This document shows, in pieces, positions 1-9,336 of a stretch of DNA of 64,000 nucleotides. Each line of letters opens with the position of its first letter. The stretch's first letter is position 1. This stretch comes from Pyropia haitanensis (taxonomy: Eukaryota; Rhodophyta; Bangiophyceae; Bangiales; Bangiaceae), in assembly GCA_008729055.1 (NCBI GenBank), contig SDUX01000001.1, positions 3,201,206 through 3,265,205 on the forward strand. Reading direction: 5' to 3'. The position numbers and the translations under genes were made by a program. The notes beneath the pieces were generated by a model. It searched no databases. It had not been told where the DNA came from and saw only the letters and a list, made by a program, of their open reading frames with translations.

Positions 1-576
1 CGGGCGCGCTCGTGACGGTGAAACGCCGTCAGTTGTGACCTTTTGGCGTCCCCAATGGTCCACGCTCCACCAGCCTGCGTATTTTTTTTAGTGAATAGCG
101 CTGACAAGCGCCGCCTGTCCGTCATGGTGTGACTTGTTGCTCGGTATGTACGTGCATGTGGAGTACATAGGACCCGCGGAGCTGGATAGATCCGTCATTC
201 CCGAGTAAACTGATGACGCTGCGACTATTAATGTATCTTTTTATTGCTCTGCACCAACATGGGGGGCAGAACAAGCCTGTAACCGGGTGTGGCAAGCGCT
301 TCACGCTATAATTTCCCCGCCTCTCAGAGCTGTTCAGTGCTGCACGGTCCTCGTTTTTTGCACAGACAATGATTTTATGAGTACCTGGTGGCATGCAATT
401 GCTCAAAGTGGTTGAATGGCATGCCGGGGTCCGCACATTGTTGAACCCGTGCAGAAGGAGGCGCCTTGGGCCATGTCGCACTGCTGGACGCGCCCACAGC
501 GCCGATGAGAACAAAAAAGATTGCGGAGGATGTCTGCTGTACTGTTGGGATCTCAGAATTGTATCTTTTTGTGCGT
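1..576. other. Unassigned, moderate-GC sequence
   Basis: No open frame here resembles a protein I know and base composition is far less GC-rich than in the genes of the window. The short frames overlap on both strands with no codon bias. I see no RNA gene or repeat apart from short T runs. It may be transposon-derived or plain intergenic DNA. Confidence 0.4.
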
Positions 577-1005
577 GAGAGCACTGTGGGGCGTTGGACG
601 GCCTGTCGAGGCTACCTGTCCAGAATGGCCTCTTTGGGGGTCTGTAGGACCCACTTCCCGACGTTTGCGAAACCTTCTGAGCACATAACCGTGCTCAGCG
701 ACGTCGGTTTAGTCGATTGAGCATGCTTCAGAAAAGTTGATGAAGTGGTCCCTGGCTCGTGTTGCACGTGGTGAAGTGCCCTGCGCACACTTCGGTGCAA
801 TGCGTCACACACCGCTACAACGCGTTTCAGAAAGTGGAGCAAAATCTTCTCAAGCTGTTCCCGCCAGACTAAGTCGATGACGCTGAGCACGAATATGTGC
901 TCAGAAAATGTCGCAAACATCGGGAAGCAGGTCATATGGGCCCCCAAAAAGTCCATTCTGGACAGGTAGCCGCGACAGGCCGTCCAGCGCCCCACAGTGC
1001 TCTCA
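577..1005. repeat. Imperfect inverted repeat (foldback), two ~145-bp arms
   Basis: The segment about 577-719 is repeated in inverse orientation at about 861-1005, with roughly 140 bp between the arms. The outer end reads GAGCACTGTGGGGCG on the plus strand at 579-593, and its reverse complement, with one mismatch, sits near 987-1003. Translating both arms outward gives the same peptide core (STVGRWTACRGYLSRM), so similarity holds through most of the arm with scattered substitutions and no large gap. It could form a long hairpin and is probably a decayed foldback or inverted-repeat transposon end. I see no coding potential beyond the repeat. Confidence 0.7.
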
Positions 1006-2039
1006 TCCTTCAAAAACTACATCTATCAGATCTATACAGTGTATTCAGCTACCTCCGCAGCTTTTTGCACTTGCAACGGCGCTGTGGGCGCATCCAGCTG
1101 AGCTACAGTGCATACCACCGTATCAGCAGTCAGTCAGTCACGAATGAGTGAACTGCAGAGTGCTTTCTTTGCATTTTTACGGGACGATGGCCAAAGGATA
1201 CCTCTGCCCTCAGCGTTCACTAAACAGAGTTGACCCATTACGCTCAAAAAAGCTCGGAGCGGGCGCCTATAGCGCTTCTGCCACCCAGCCTCTCGACTGT
1301 CCTGTCCGCCGTACCAGTGCACGACGCCCGATGTGTGCACCAATAGATTCAGCATGATCGTTTTTCCCAGGTAAGACTGTTTCTTCCCACGGTGGGTCTC
1401 TCATGCACTCTATATCCAGGCCCATACTGCACAGCGGATGACAAAGAAGCAGACGGGAGGCACTTTCTTGCACTGTCTGAACAAGTGATTGCGTTCTGCA
1501 GAATTACAAAATGTGAGGATGTTCAAAGAGCCATAGCGAACAGTGTCTCATTGTCACAGACGCCGCTGAGCTACGGAACCCTTGGGGATTGGTGAAGACA
1601 TGGCGCCCCTCCATGCGGTCGTTCGGGGATGTGCTCTCGCAGATGTCTGCAGACCCGCACTCAAGACTGGATAGAGTAAGCAAAAAAGGCTTGTGTATCC
1701 ACCTGGCCTGCTGGGTGGCCAGGAAATGGTCAAGCGAGCGACCAGGCGGGGTGGAGGGGGACGTCGGGCGCCGGCGCTTCAGCAGTTGGGAGTTGCCAGT
1801 TGCAAGTCGTTGACCAGGATGCGTGTTTTTCCTAAGTTGGTACTCTCATGTCAAGCAAGAAAAAGAGTTGTACTGATTGCAACAGAGTCGCAGTTCAAAA
1901 AATGTGTAACAATCTATCAGAACACTTGATTCGCCAAACAGGCCGAGAGATGTGTGTTAAGTCTGAGGTACGTGTACTTGTGTGTCCACATCAAATAGTC
2001 GCGGTGTATAAGTTTTATCAAATATCTCTGCGTGCAAGC
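1006..2039. other. Unassigned intergenic sequence
   Basis: About 1 kb of moderate-GC sequence. Short CAGT repeats (TCAGCAGTCAGTCAGTCA, about 1122-1139) are the only structure noticed. No frame has recognisable protein similarity. Confidence 0.4.
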
Positions 2040-2949
2040 AGCGTGGCTGCTGACCCCTCCCCCCGCACGGCGGCGGCCGCTGCCGCAACGGCGGCAGCGG
2101 CGGCAGGGGGCGGCGACGGCGGCAGCCATTGCCGCCGCGGCGAGGGCGGGGGCGGCGGCGCCAGCCGCCACTGCGGCGGCGGAGGCCGCGGCATCGGCGA
2201 TAGCGAGCGGTGGCGGCAGCGGGGGCAGCGGTGGCGAAGGACGACAGCGGCGGCCGGCGCTGCCGTGGCAAGCGGATCGGCGGCGGCCGGCAGCGACAGC
2301 AGAGGCGGCAGCGGCAGCCGGAACGGCAGCCAACCGGCAGGGGCGGCGGCGATGGTGAGAGCTGCCGGGGCGGCAGCCGGCCAGCGGCCGGCCGGGCAGC
2401 TGGCCGACAAAGGTAGCCCGCGATTGGCGACAAAAGGCAGGCGGCGGCAGCCTGCTGGCGGCGGCCGGCAGCAAAGGCGGCGGCGGCAGCGGCAGCAGGG
2501 CGGCAGCAACCCGGTGGGGGCAGCGGCGGCGGGGGCGGCGGCCGGGGCGGGAGCCCGGGCCGCAGGCGGCCGGCGGCCGGCCAGGCAGGCGGCCGGCGGC
2601 GGCAGCCCGCCAGCGGCGGCAGCATGCCGGCGGCGGTAGCCGGCGGCAGCGGCGGCGGCCGGGGGCCGGACCGGCGGCCGGCCGGCGGGGGCGGCCGCCC
2701 CCGGCCAGGGTGGCGACCGGTGGCGGTGGCGGTGGTGGCAGCCGCAGCCGCGACGGCAGCCAACCGGCGGATGCGGCGGCGGGGGGCGCAGGGGCGGCGG
2801 CCAGCGCGGCCGCCCGGGCGGCAGGCGGCCGGCGGCCGGCCAGGCCGGCGGCCGGCGACCGGCAGCAACGGCGGCGGCGGCAGCGGCAGCCGGGGCGGCA
2901 GCAGCCCGCAGCGGCAGGGGCAGAGGCGGCGGCGGCGGCGGCGGCGGGC

Positions 2950-2983
<34 letters not shown>

Positions 2984-3535
2984 GGCAGCGGCGGCGGGGG
3001 CGGGGGCGGCGGGCGGCGGCGGGCGGCGGGCGGCGGCGGCGGCGGCGGTGGGCAGCGGCGGCGGTAGCGGGGGCGGCGGCCGTGGCTGCCCGCCGCGGCA
3101 GCCGCGGCGGGCGGCGGCGGCGGCAGCGGCGGCGGGCGGCGGCGGGCGGCGGCGGGCGGCGGGCGGCGGCGGCCGCGGCGGTGGGCAGCGGCGGCGGTAG
3201 CGGGGGCGGTGGGCGGCGGCGGCAGCGGTGGCGGCGGCCGCGGCCGAGGCCGCCTGCCGCGGCAGCCGCGGCGGCCGCGGTGGCGGCGGGTGTGGGCCGG
3301 GGTGGCGGTGGGCGCATCGCGTGGCAGGGGAGCAGGGGGGGCAGCTCGCTGCATGGGGGGCCGGGGTGGCTGCCCGTGGCGGGGGCGGGCGGTGTGGACG
3401 CGCGGGGCCGCCAGGGGCGGCCGCACGCTCGGCGCCGGCCGGCGTGCTGGTGGTGGGACGGGGGGGGGGTGGGGGGGGGGGGTGGCTGCCGCTGGCGGGA
3501 CGTCGGTGGCGGGAACAGGGACGCGCCGCCGCAGG
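2040..3535. repeat. GGC/GCC-rich low-complexity block (~1.5 kb)
   Basis: The plus strand is almost only G and C, built from GGCGGC runs mixed with GGCCGGC and GGCAGC variants and ending in G runs near 3462-3482. Because A and T are scarce, stop codons are nearly absent and long frames of 500-600 codons are open at once in several minus-strand frames. Their translations are arrays of Arg, Pro and Ala with no domain. I read this as expanded triplet repeat, not a gene. Base composition changes abruptly at both edges. Confidence 0.75.
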
Positions 3536-3921
3536 GTAGAGTAATGGAGGTTCCGAGTACAGGTCGGTGTAAGTAACTGCAAGTAGGTGAGGAGCCACAC
3601 GTGTGTGCTGATGGCGTCGCTGGCCTCGGGGCGCCTAGCGGCTGTGGAGCCTCGACGCGCGAGTCTCGAGCGCTCTCAGAGCGTCTCAGCGAACCCAACA
3701 TGCGGAATTTTGCGTGTTGGTTGAGATCCCCAGGTACTACGTACTACATGCTCTGATGACACCCTGTGGCCCAAAGCTGCTCAGGAGACGCCTGGAGAAA
3801 TCGCGGCTCTCAACGCTCTGTCAGCCAAGACGGGTGACCCCTCTCCATTGTCAAACGGCCAGCACGTGGAAAACTGTGAGACTAGACGGGTGACGCCTGC
3901 ATGGCCCCGGCGGAGGTCAGA

Positions 3922-4036
3922 GTGTCGAGGGCCAGGTCGAGGGATCCGGCGGCGGCCAGTGTGTCAAAGGCCGGCTCGAGGGGCCAGGCCGTGGCCAGCG
4001 TGTCGAGGGCAGACTCGAGGAATCAGGCAGTGCGAA
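3922..4036 (+). repeat. Short minisatellite, three ~39-bp units
   Basis: Three degenerate copies of a unit starting GTGTCGAGGGCC and continuing to GGCGGCCA. In one frame each unit encodes about 13 residues following the pattern S-V-S-(R/K)-A-x-S-R. The surrounding frame has no recognisable protein, so this is best treated as a noncoding tandem repeat. Confidence 0.6.
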
Positions 4037-4202
4037 GGACGCGGCACGAGACGGGCCACTGTCGAAGCGAACGCTGGCAGACGCGCGGCTGTGCCCAACG
4101 GAAACAGCATCGAAGACAGATATGAGTGAAAGGAGCCTACGAAATGAATTCTGGTTCTAAATGAAGAAAAAAGTTATATGAAGTATAATCGGTAAACTTA
4201 CC

Positions 4203-4288
4203 CTCCCATTCCCCCCCCCCCACCCCCTCCCACCCCCTCCCAGAATCCCAAGGCGACCTTGGCGTTCTGACGTCCAGAATCCCAAGGC
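4203..4288. repeat. C-rich tract followed by a duplicated 15-mer
   Basis: A pyrimidine tract of C runs separated by single A or T (about 4203-4240) is followed by CCAGAATCCCAAGGC, which recurs about 34 bp later (about 4240-4254 and 4274-4288). A homopurine/homopyrimidine stretch of this kind could adopt non-B DNA. No gene is involved. Confidence 0.5.
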
Positions 4289-5014
4289 TGGTATTATCCC
4301 GCCTCGCTGCTACCGTCCGCCCGTGGGTGCAATTTGCACCCTCGGCCGCCCGCCGCCGACCTGGATGCTCGAATTGGAGTTACGCGGAGACAAAGGCAAG
4401 TAACAATGCAGTGCCCGCTCTCTTTGAGGGTGCCCGCGGGGGAGGTTAATGTGGCAGTATTGGCAGAAATCGTATCAGACTCACGGCCTGCAACCGACCG
4501 CGGATCCGTGTAGATGGGGCAGCCGACGTCCGTGCACGCCCCAGACACAGCAATCCAAGAGTCCTTCTTCGTCGTTATTCTTCTTCTCTCTCCGCGCAAT
4601 CGTCCCTCAGCGCACCGTGCGTGCCCTCATGTAGGGCCGGCACAGGCCCCCTCCCCCCCGCACGTCACGGGCCCGCACGCGCGCCCACACGGGCACCGGT
4701 GCACGCATGGCCCCCCCCGCAGGCATGCAGACGCGCCCACACACGTCGGGCCAAGCCCCCCCCTCGTGCACGCACAAAAAACGCAGGTGCGCACACACGA
4801 GCCAGGGCTACGCACGAGCAGCGCCTGCCACACAGGTCGCCGACAGGCCAGCAGGGCGCCGCCAGCACGCAGGCAACGCATACAATCTCGCCCTCCCGAA
4901 GGCGCCAATCAGCCACCCGTGTGATACGCAATCACAGGTGTCGTGCAATCCAGCGCAATCATTGGCCAGCACCTGACAATCCATAGCCGCGGCCGCAAGC
5001 ACGCAGTAGGCACG

Positions 5015-5290
5015 ATGGAATCAGCCACAGTTAAGCCCCTCCTCACCAGCGCCCAGATTGCCGAGACGCTGCGCCGGATTGTGGGCAGCACCAACTCGTT
5101 CGAGTTCTTGATGAAGGGAAAACCTGCTTGCACACCATCAAGCTCTTCCCCACCCAGATGGTGGAGTGGGTGCCCCACGCCATCCACTACCAAGCACACA
5201 TAGACGCGTTCAAAGTGGTATCCTTTGAGGTGGTCCACCTGACACGGCGGTGCCCGTGGTTTGTGCGACAACGCCGCGGTGTCGGTCGGG
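5015..5290 (+). pseudogene. Frameshifted coding remnant, unrecognised
   Basis: From an ATG at 5015 about 35 codons have a natural amino-acid mix (a helix-like stretch with AQIAETLRRIVG, then NSFEFLMKGK). At the AAAA run near 5119-5122 the sensible reading moves to another frame, which carries about 50 more natural-looking residues (TIKLFPTQMVEWVPHAIHY, then AFKVVSFEVVHL). Both halves differ from the Gly/Ala/Arg-rich noise frames nearby. I do not recognise the family. It may be a decayed gene or transposon fragment, or a real gene with a one-base sequence error. A minus-strand frame across the same interval is also open and cannot be excluded. Confidence 0.3.
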
Positions 5291-5689
5291 TGCCCCAAGG
5301 GCACAGAATCACGATAAATTCACGATCCTTGATCCCCTACACAGACACAGCCGGTCAGAGCCAGAACCACGACCAAATCACGATCGGTGGCAGTTTGATT
5401 GGCTCACCATGGCCCTCAGAGGTGAGCTGCGCGACTCAGCACACAGCTTACACCACCCGTGGAGGGCTGCGCTGTTTGCAATCGCAGTAATATTTTGGTG
5501 CTGTGCCTCTTTGTTCTCTTGTACCGTGGCTCTTTATTTTCTACTTATCCAGCTGGCTAAAAAAGGCCAGCTGCTGCCCTCGCGCACTCGTAGCATCGTT
5601 GCCGTCACCACCCCCCGTCGTCTCAGCTGCACAACCACCCGTCCCGGCCGCAGCGGCGGCTGCACTGGGGGCAGCGGCGGTGGTGGCGG

Positions 5690-6319
5690 CTACCACCGCT
5701 CCACTGCCCGCCGTCTTGCGCCGTGTTTGTATCCGCCGGTGACGCAAGCCGCGAGACAAAACTGCACATGCCCCCCATGCCGACTCACACAGAGCCAACC
5801 GGGGTACGCGGTCTTCCAGGTAGAGCACCGCCGCGCGTTGTCGGTCCTCCGGGTGGGTACAGAAAGACGCCGTGGACCGCAAAATCTGGTTGATAGCAAA
5901 CGCCACCCCCGTGCGCAGGCGCCGACGGTCGCTGACGGTCAGCTTCAGATCCTTGTCCTTGGAGACGTTGACCTTCTGGATCGGAACCGCAGGGGGGGGA
6001 GCGGGCGGACGCCGGAGAAAAACAGCCCCCCCCGGCCGCTGGTGCGGCGGAAAGCGCTCGGCCCAGCCCCCCCTCCACTGGCGAGCGGTTCACCACTGGC
6101 GGCGGCAGCAGCTGAGAACCTGCCGCGGGGTTGAGCAGGAGCGGGGGCGTGAGTCACGGGTGGGAGGGGGGCGGGGGCGGGGGGGGGGGGGGGGGGGGGG
6201 CAGGTGCAAGCCGGGCTGGCGGGGACGGGGAAGACCCGGAGGGCGGGTGCTGACTGCCCCCGCCCTGTACGGAGAGCGCTGCCGCGATCTGCGAGGCTGC
6301 CAACAAGCCGTCCACATCT
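5690..6319 (-). CDS. Candidate exon of an unknown gene beside the retrotransposon
   Basis: On the minus strand a pyrimidine-rich tract ending in CAG (AG at 6319-6318) is a good 3' splice site. Right after it one frame reads DVDGLLAASQIAAALS. Farther on, in a different frame, comes a natural-looking stretch containing VPIQKVNVSKDKDLKLTVSD, then GVAFAINQILRST and RQRAAVLYLEDRVPRLALCE (about 6000-5730). The two are separated by long G/C homopolymers (6176-6200, about 6018-6026, about 5993-6000), the same situation in which several other genes here lose frame. I do not recognise the family, and start, stop and remaining exons are not defined. The LTR element lies 33 bp upstream of the acceptor. 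It could also be a decayed gene. Confidence 0.35.
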
Positions 6320-6351
6320 GAGAAGTGAAAACAAACGCGAAAGCAAGCACA

Positions 6352-6356
6352 ACAGG
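6352..6356. repeat. Target-site duplication, 5' copy
   Basis: ACAGG directly precedes the 5' LTR and is repeated directly after the 3' LTR at 13725-13729. A 5-bp duplication is usual for Ty3/gypsy integrases. Confidence 0.93.
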
Positions 6357-7218
6357 TGTAAGGATATGCCCCTTAAATCCCCAAGACTGGAGCCTAGGGG
6401 ATAAGGACTGGGGCCTCTCCTTCCCTGTCCTTCTCAGCCAACTCCTTCCAAGACGCATCAACTCCAAAGTAATCTGGGGCATGCCGCGGTGTCCGTCCGA
6501 TAATCTACTACTAACGGACGGTCAGCACGGGAGCCGCGGATTGGCTAACCGACACTACCCTGACTCATCTGCCGACGGGTACAGTCTCCAACGGATCAAC
6601 GGACTAACGGACCAAAAGACGAGCCACATCTCTGACGCGTCAGCAAGCCGGAACAATCTCCCCGTGGACCAATGGGAGCGACAAGACTTGCTGACCCACG
6701 GGAGATATTCGACCCGAAGACTGGCGTCTGCTTACACGTCTCTGAGGCTTTTCGGGTCGAATGGCGCGTGGGGCCAGCCGCGCGGCGCTACGAGCGCCGC
6801 ACACCGTCCCCCCCCCGTTTGGGGCTTTCTGGTGGGGCGCCTTGGGGCGCACACGCCCACCCTTGCTTTGTTCTGAGAGCCCATGCTTTGTTTTGAGAGC
6901 TTTGGTGCCGTCCACCGGCACGACGGGCAATCGCATGCTTTGGGGCACCCTGGGTGCCCCCCTGGGGGTATATAATGCGTGAGTGTGGGCGCCACCGGGA
7001 GAGACCTCGGGGGAACAACCACAGACAGAGACACAAAGACCTCCGTACCTTCGACCCCCTCGACCCTCACCGACGTCACGCCCATCCTCTTCCCCACCCC
7101 CATCACCGTCATCCCACCCGTCACCTTCCCCGCGCCCGGCATCCTCATTGGCTTGCACGGGTTGCTGACACCGGCACCAGTACGTTGAGGGCTGCCCGTG
7201 TGTGGGTGGTGCCTCACA
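6357..7218 (+). repeat. 5' LTR
   Basis: 862 bp with TG...CA termini, the same as 12863-13724 as far as I can read. It carries a TATATAA box at 6969-6975, a 12-bp inverted repeat (ATTCGACCCGAA at 6707-6718 with its complement at 6751-6762) and several ACGGA-containing motifs in the upstream (U3) half. Transcription probably starts about 25-35 bp after the TATA box, leaving roughly 200 bp of R plus U5. Confidence 0.97.
6969..6975 (+). promoter_or_regulatory. TATA box in the 5' LTR
   Basis: TATATAA lies in GC-rich surroundings 250 bp before the LTR end, the expected place for the U3 core promoter. The 3' LTR carries the same box at 13475-13481. Confidence 0.75.
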
Positions 7219-7220
7219 TG

Positions 7221-7238
7221 TGGTAGCTTCAGATAGTT
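7221..7238 (+). other. Putative primer binding site
   Basis: TGGTAGC begins 2 bp after the 5' LTR. TGG pairs with the CCA tail of a tRNA, and TGGTAGC would match tRNAs ending GCUACCA, as many eukaryotic initiator-Met tRNAs do. The following bases (TTCAGATAGTT) do not match the initiator tRNA acceptor stem as I know it. The primer may be another tRNA or an internal tRNA fragment. Confidence 0.45.
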
Positions 7239-7241
7239 TGA

Positions 7242-8093
7242 CTTCCTCTTGGCGGTGACGTTGCGATTCCGTCCTGGATTTGGCCCTCCCTGTGTTTGTG
7301 CACTCGTGCTGCCCCCTGTGTTCGGCGTGCCTCGGGCATTGTAATACGAACGCAGCGGGTTCCACGAATCACACCGAAAGAACACTGCCCTGACACTGCC
7401 CTGGTGGCCCCTGTCACGGTTTTTTTCTTTTGGTCGACTGATTGTCGAAACCCAGTGAGTGCCAAATCAGGTTCGGAATTTTCTTCCTCGGCGTTGGCGG
7501 ACGCCCCGACTTCCTCGGCGGCGACGGCGCGCCCCCCGACGGCGCGCGGCACCCCGGCGGCGCGCGGCACCGCGGCGGCGCGCGACACCGCGGCGGCACG
7601 TGGCACCCCGGCGGGCGCATCCACGTCATCCTCTGTGGCGGCGACGGCCGCATCGGCGGCGCCAGCCGCATCCAAGCCCCCCCTCTCGCGCAAGGGTAAG
7701 GGCCCGGCCACGTCAGGCCCGGCGGTCCCAGCCAACCGGCGCCTGCTGCTGCCCGCGCAGGATCCGGCCCGGCGCTACATCGCGCCGCCGGCCCCACGAA
7801 TCGGCCACATCCGACCGACGACCGCGCGCGCAGCAGAGCAGCGAGAGCAGCGCCGGATCGCCAAGACCATCCCCAAGGGCAAATACGTTTGCAAGCCGTG
7901 CGGTGTGCGTTGCAACAGCCTGACAGTGCTGCGCGACCATCGCTGGTCGCGGCGCCACCGCAATACGGTCAACCGTCCAGCGACCCGCCCTCGTTGCGAC
8001 GTGTGCGATCGCGAATTTGAGACGGTCGAGCACTTCGAACGCCACCAGCGTGGCAAGGATCACCACCGCACGCTGGCGCGCCGCACCGACTGA
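7242..8093 (+). CDS. Extra ORF with two C2H2 zinc fingers, upstream of gag
   Basis: This frame is open from just after a stop at 7239 to the TGA ending at 8093, about 283 codons. The middle is Ala/Thr/Pro-rich. The C-terminal part is basic and carries two classical zinc fingers, each of the form C-x2-C-x12-H-x5-H: one starting CKPCGVRC and one starting CDVCDREF, about 30 residues apart. H-x5-H spacing is typical of matrin/U1-type fingers that bind RNA or DNA. Standard Ty3/gypsy elements have no such ORF before gag. The frame contains no ATG, so translation would need a non-AUG start or splicing from a leader exon. It ends 364 bp before the gag ATG. A role in nucleic-acid binding or targeting is inference. 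Confidence 0.6.
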   Translation, partial: LPLGGDVAIPSWIWPSLCLCTRAAPCVRRASGIVIRTQRVPRITPKEHCPDTALVAPVTVFFFWSTDCRNPVSAKSGSEFSSSALADAPTSSAATARPPTARGTPAARGTAAARDTAAARGTPAGASTSSSVAATAASAAPAASKPPLSRKGKGPATSGPAVPANRRLLLPAQDPARRYIAPPAPRIGHIRPTTARAAEQREQRRIAKTIPKGKYVCKPCGVRCNSLTVLRDHRWSRRHRNTVNRPATRPRCDVCDREFETVEHFERHQRGKDHHRTLARRTD

Positions 8094-8457
8094 CACCTCG
8101 CAACACCCCCCAGGATCTGTGCAAGAGACGCGATTTTCTCCCTTTGATCCCCCCGCGTGGAAATCCGGCACGACCCGACTCGGGCCCGTGCGCGGCGGCC
8201 GGCGGGAAAATCCGATTGCGTGATTTGAGTCTTCGAATTCTGCTTCATCGCATCGCTTGTGACCCATCAAATAGTGTTGTCCATCTTTGGAAACGTGGTA
8301 GCCACGACGGCCACGCTTGTCCAGAGCTAGTGCAGCACTATTTTGCTTGGTCAAATTAACTTGCACATCTTGTAAGACTTGCCCCGTGCTCTGCCGGAGT
8401 AAGTCAAACCGGATCTGTTGGGTTAATTTGATTGTTGCGGACCTCACCCAGGACGCA

Positions 8458-9336
8458 ATGGACCCCCCGAATCCTGCGACTGTAAGCCCGATTAATCCGG
8501 GAACGGCCTCAACCGCACCCTCCGCGGAGTCATGGAATCAACTTACAGCGTTCGTCTCGCAGATGAGCGCCGAGCTCGAGGCTCATAAGGTTGAATTGGC
8601 GGACGCCAAGAAACAGCTGTCCGACGCCAAGGCTAAGGCCTCGAGTGGAGGCGCGACGACTGCGAGGCCGAATAAGCCCGCACTGTTCTCTGGCAAGCCC
8701 GGGACAATTGAAGCATGGTGCTCGCACATGGACTCATATGTGCGACTGACTGACCCTGACGAAGCGTGTCGGATCGCCTGCACCTACCTGGACGGTGAAG
8801 CGTTCACCTGGTGGCATACCTACAGTCGGACGACGGCGGTCCCCGACTGGGCTACCTTTCGGGCTGCGCTCATCCGTCGCTTCAGCCCTCTGAACAAGAC
8901 GCAGGCGGCGCGGGACAAGCTGCACTCATGGCGCCAAATCAAGGACGTCGGGACGTTCAACAGGACTTTCCTGAGCGTCCTCTTGGACATCCCGGACATC
9001 ACCGAAGCGGAAAAGATCGACCGCTATAGCCGAGGCCTGAAGCGCGACATCTGGCAGGCACTGTGCCTCAAGACGTACACCGATCTTGAATCACTGATGA
9101 CGGACGCCCTGCGCGTGGAAGCGGCCAAGGCTGGAGTGTCCCGTATCACCAGCAATGTTAACAGCACTTCTGGCAAGCCACCGACGATGGGCGTTGTCCC
9201 GATGGACATTTCCAGCATCAAGATCGAAAAGCTGACGCCAGACGAACGCCAGCGCTGCATGCGCGAGGGTCTCTGCCTTCGCTGTCGCGAGAAAGGACAC
9301 ATGGCTAAGGACTGCCCAAAAGGCCAGCGGAACTGA
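8458..9336 (+). CDS. gag: Gag polyprotein
   Basis: 292 codons from the ATG at 8458; the same frame is open upstream but that part is not Gag-like. Gag packages the element RNA into cytoplasmic particles. Residues about 26-60 form a short coiled coil ([18 protein letters not shown]). The central part is a retrotransposon-gag domain ([35 protein letters not shown]), and a CCHC zinc knuckle ([14 protein letters not shown]) lies near the C-terminus. The stop at 9334-9336 follows within 16 bp of the slippery site that leads into pol. The length is ordinary for a chromovirus Gag. Confidence 0.93.
   Translation: MDPPNPATVSPINPGTASTAPSAESWNQLTAFVSQMSAELEAHKVELADAKKQLSDAKAKASSGGATTARPNKPALFSGKPGTIEAWCSHMDSYVRLTDPDEACRIACTYLDGEAFTWWHTYSRTTAVPDWATFRAALIRRFSPLNKTQAARDKLHSWRQIKDVGTFNRTFLSVLLDIPDITEAEKIDRYSRGLKRDIWQALCLKTYTDLESLMTDALRVEAAKAGVSRITSNVNSTSGKPPTMGVVPMDISSIKIEKLTPDERQRCMREGLCLRCREKGHMAKDCPKGQRN

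Noticed and set aside
1917..3701. Minus-strand frame of 594 codons (and two of more than 500) over the GGC block
   Set aside because: Several overlapping frames are open together only because A/T-containing stop codons are absent; the translations are Pro/Arg/Ala homopolymer-like with no domain.
6482..7365. Small frames inside the LTR, for example 6640-7365 minus
   Set aside because: They are repeated in the 3' LTR, overlap on both strands, and lie in a region whose role is promoter and RNA ends.
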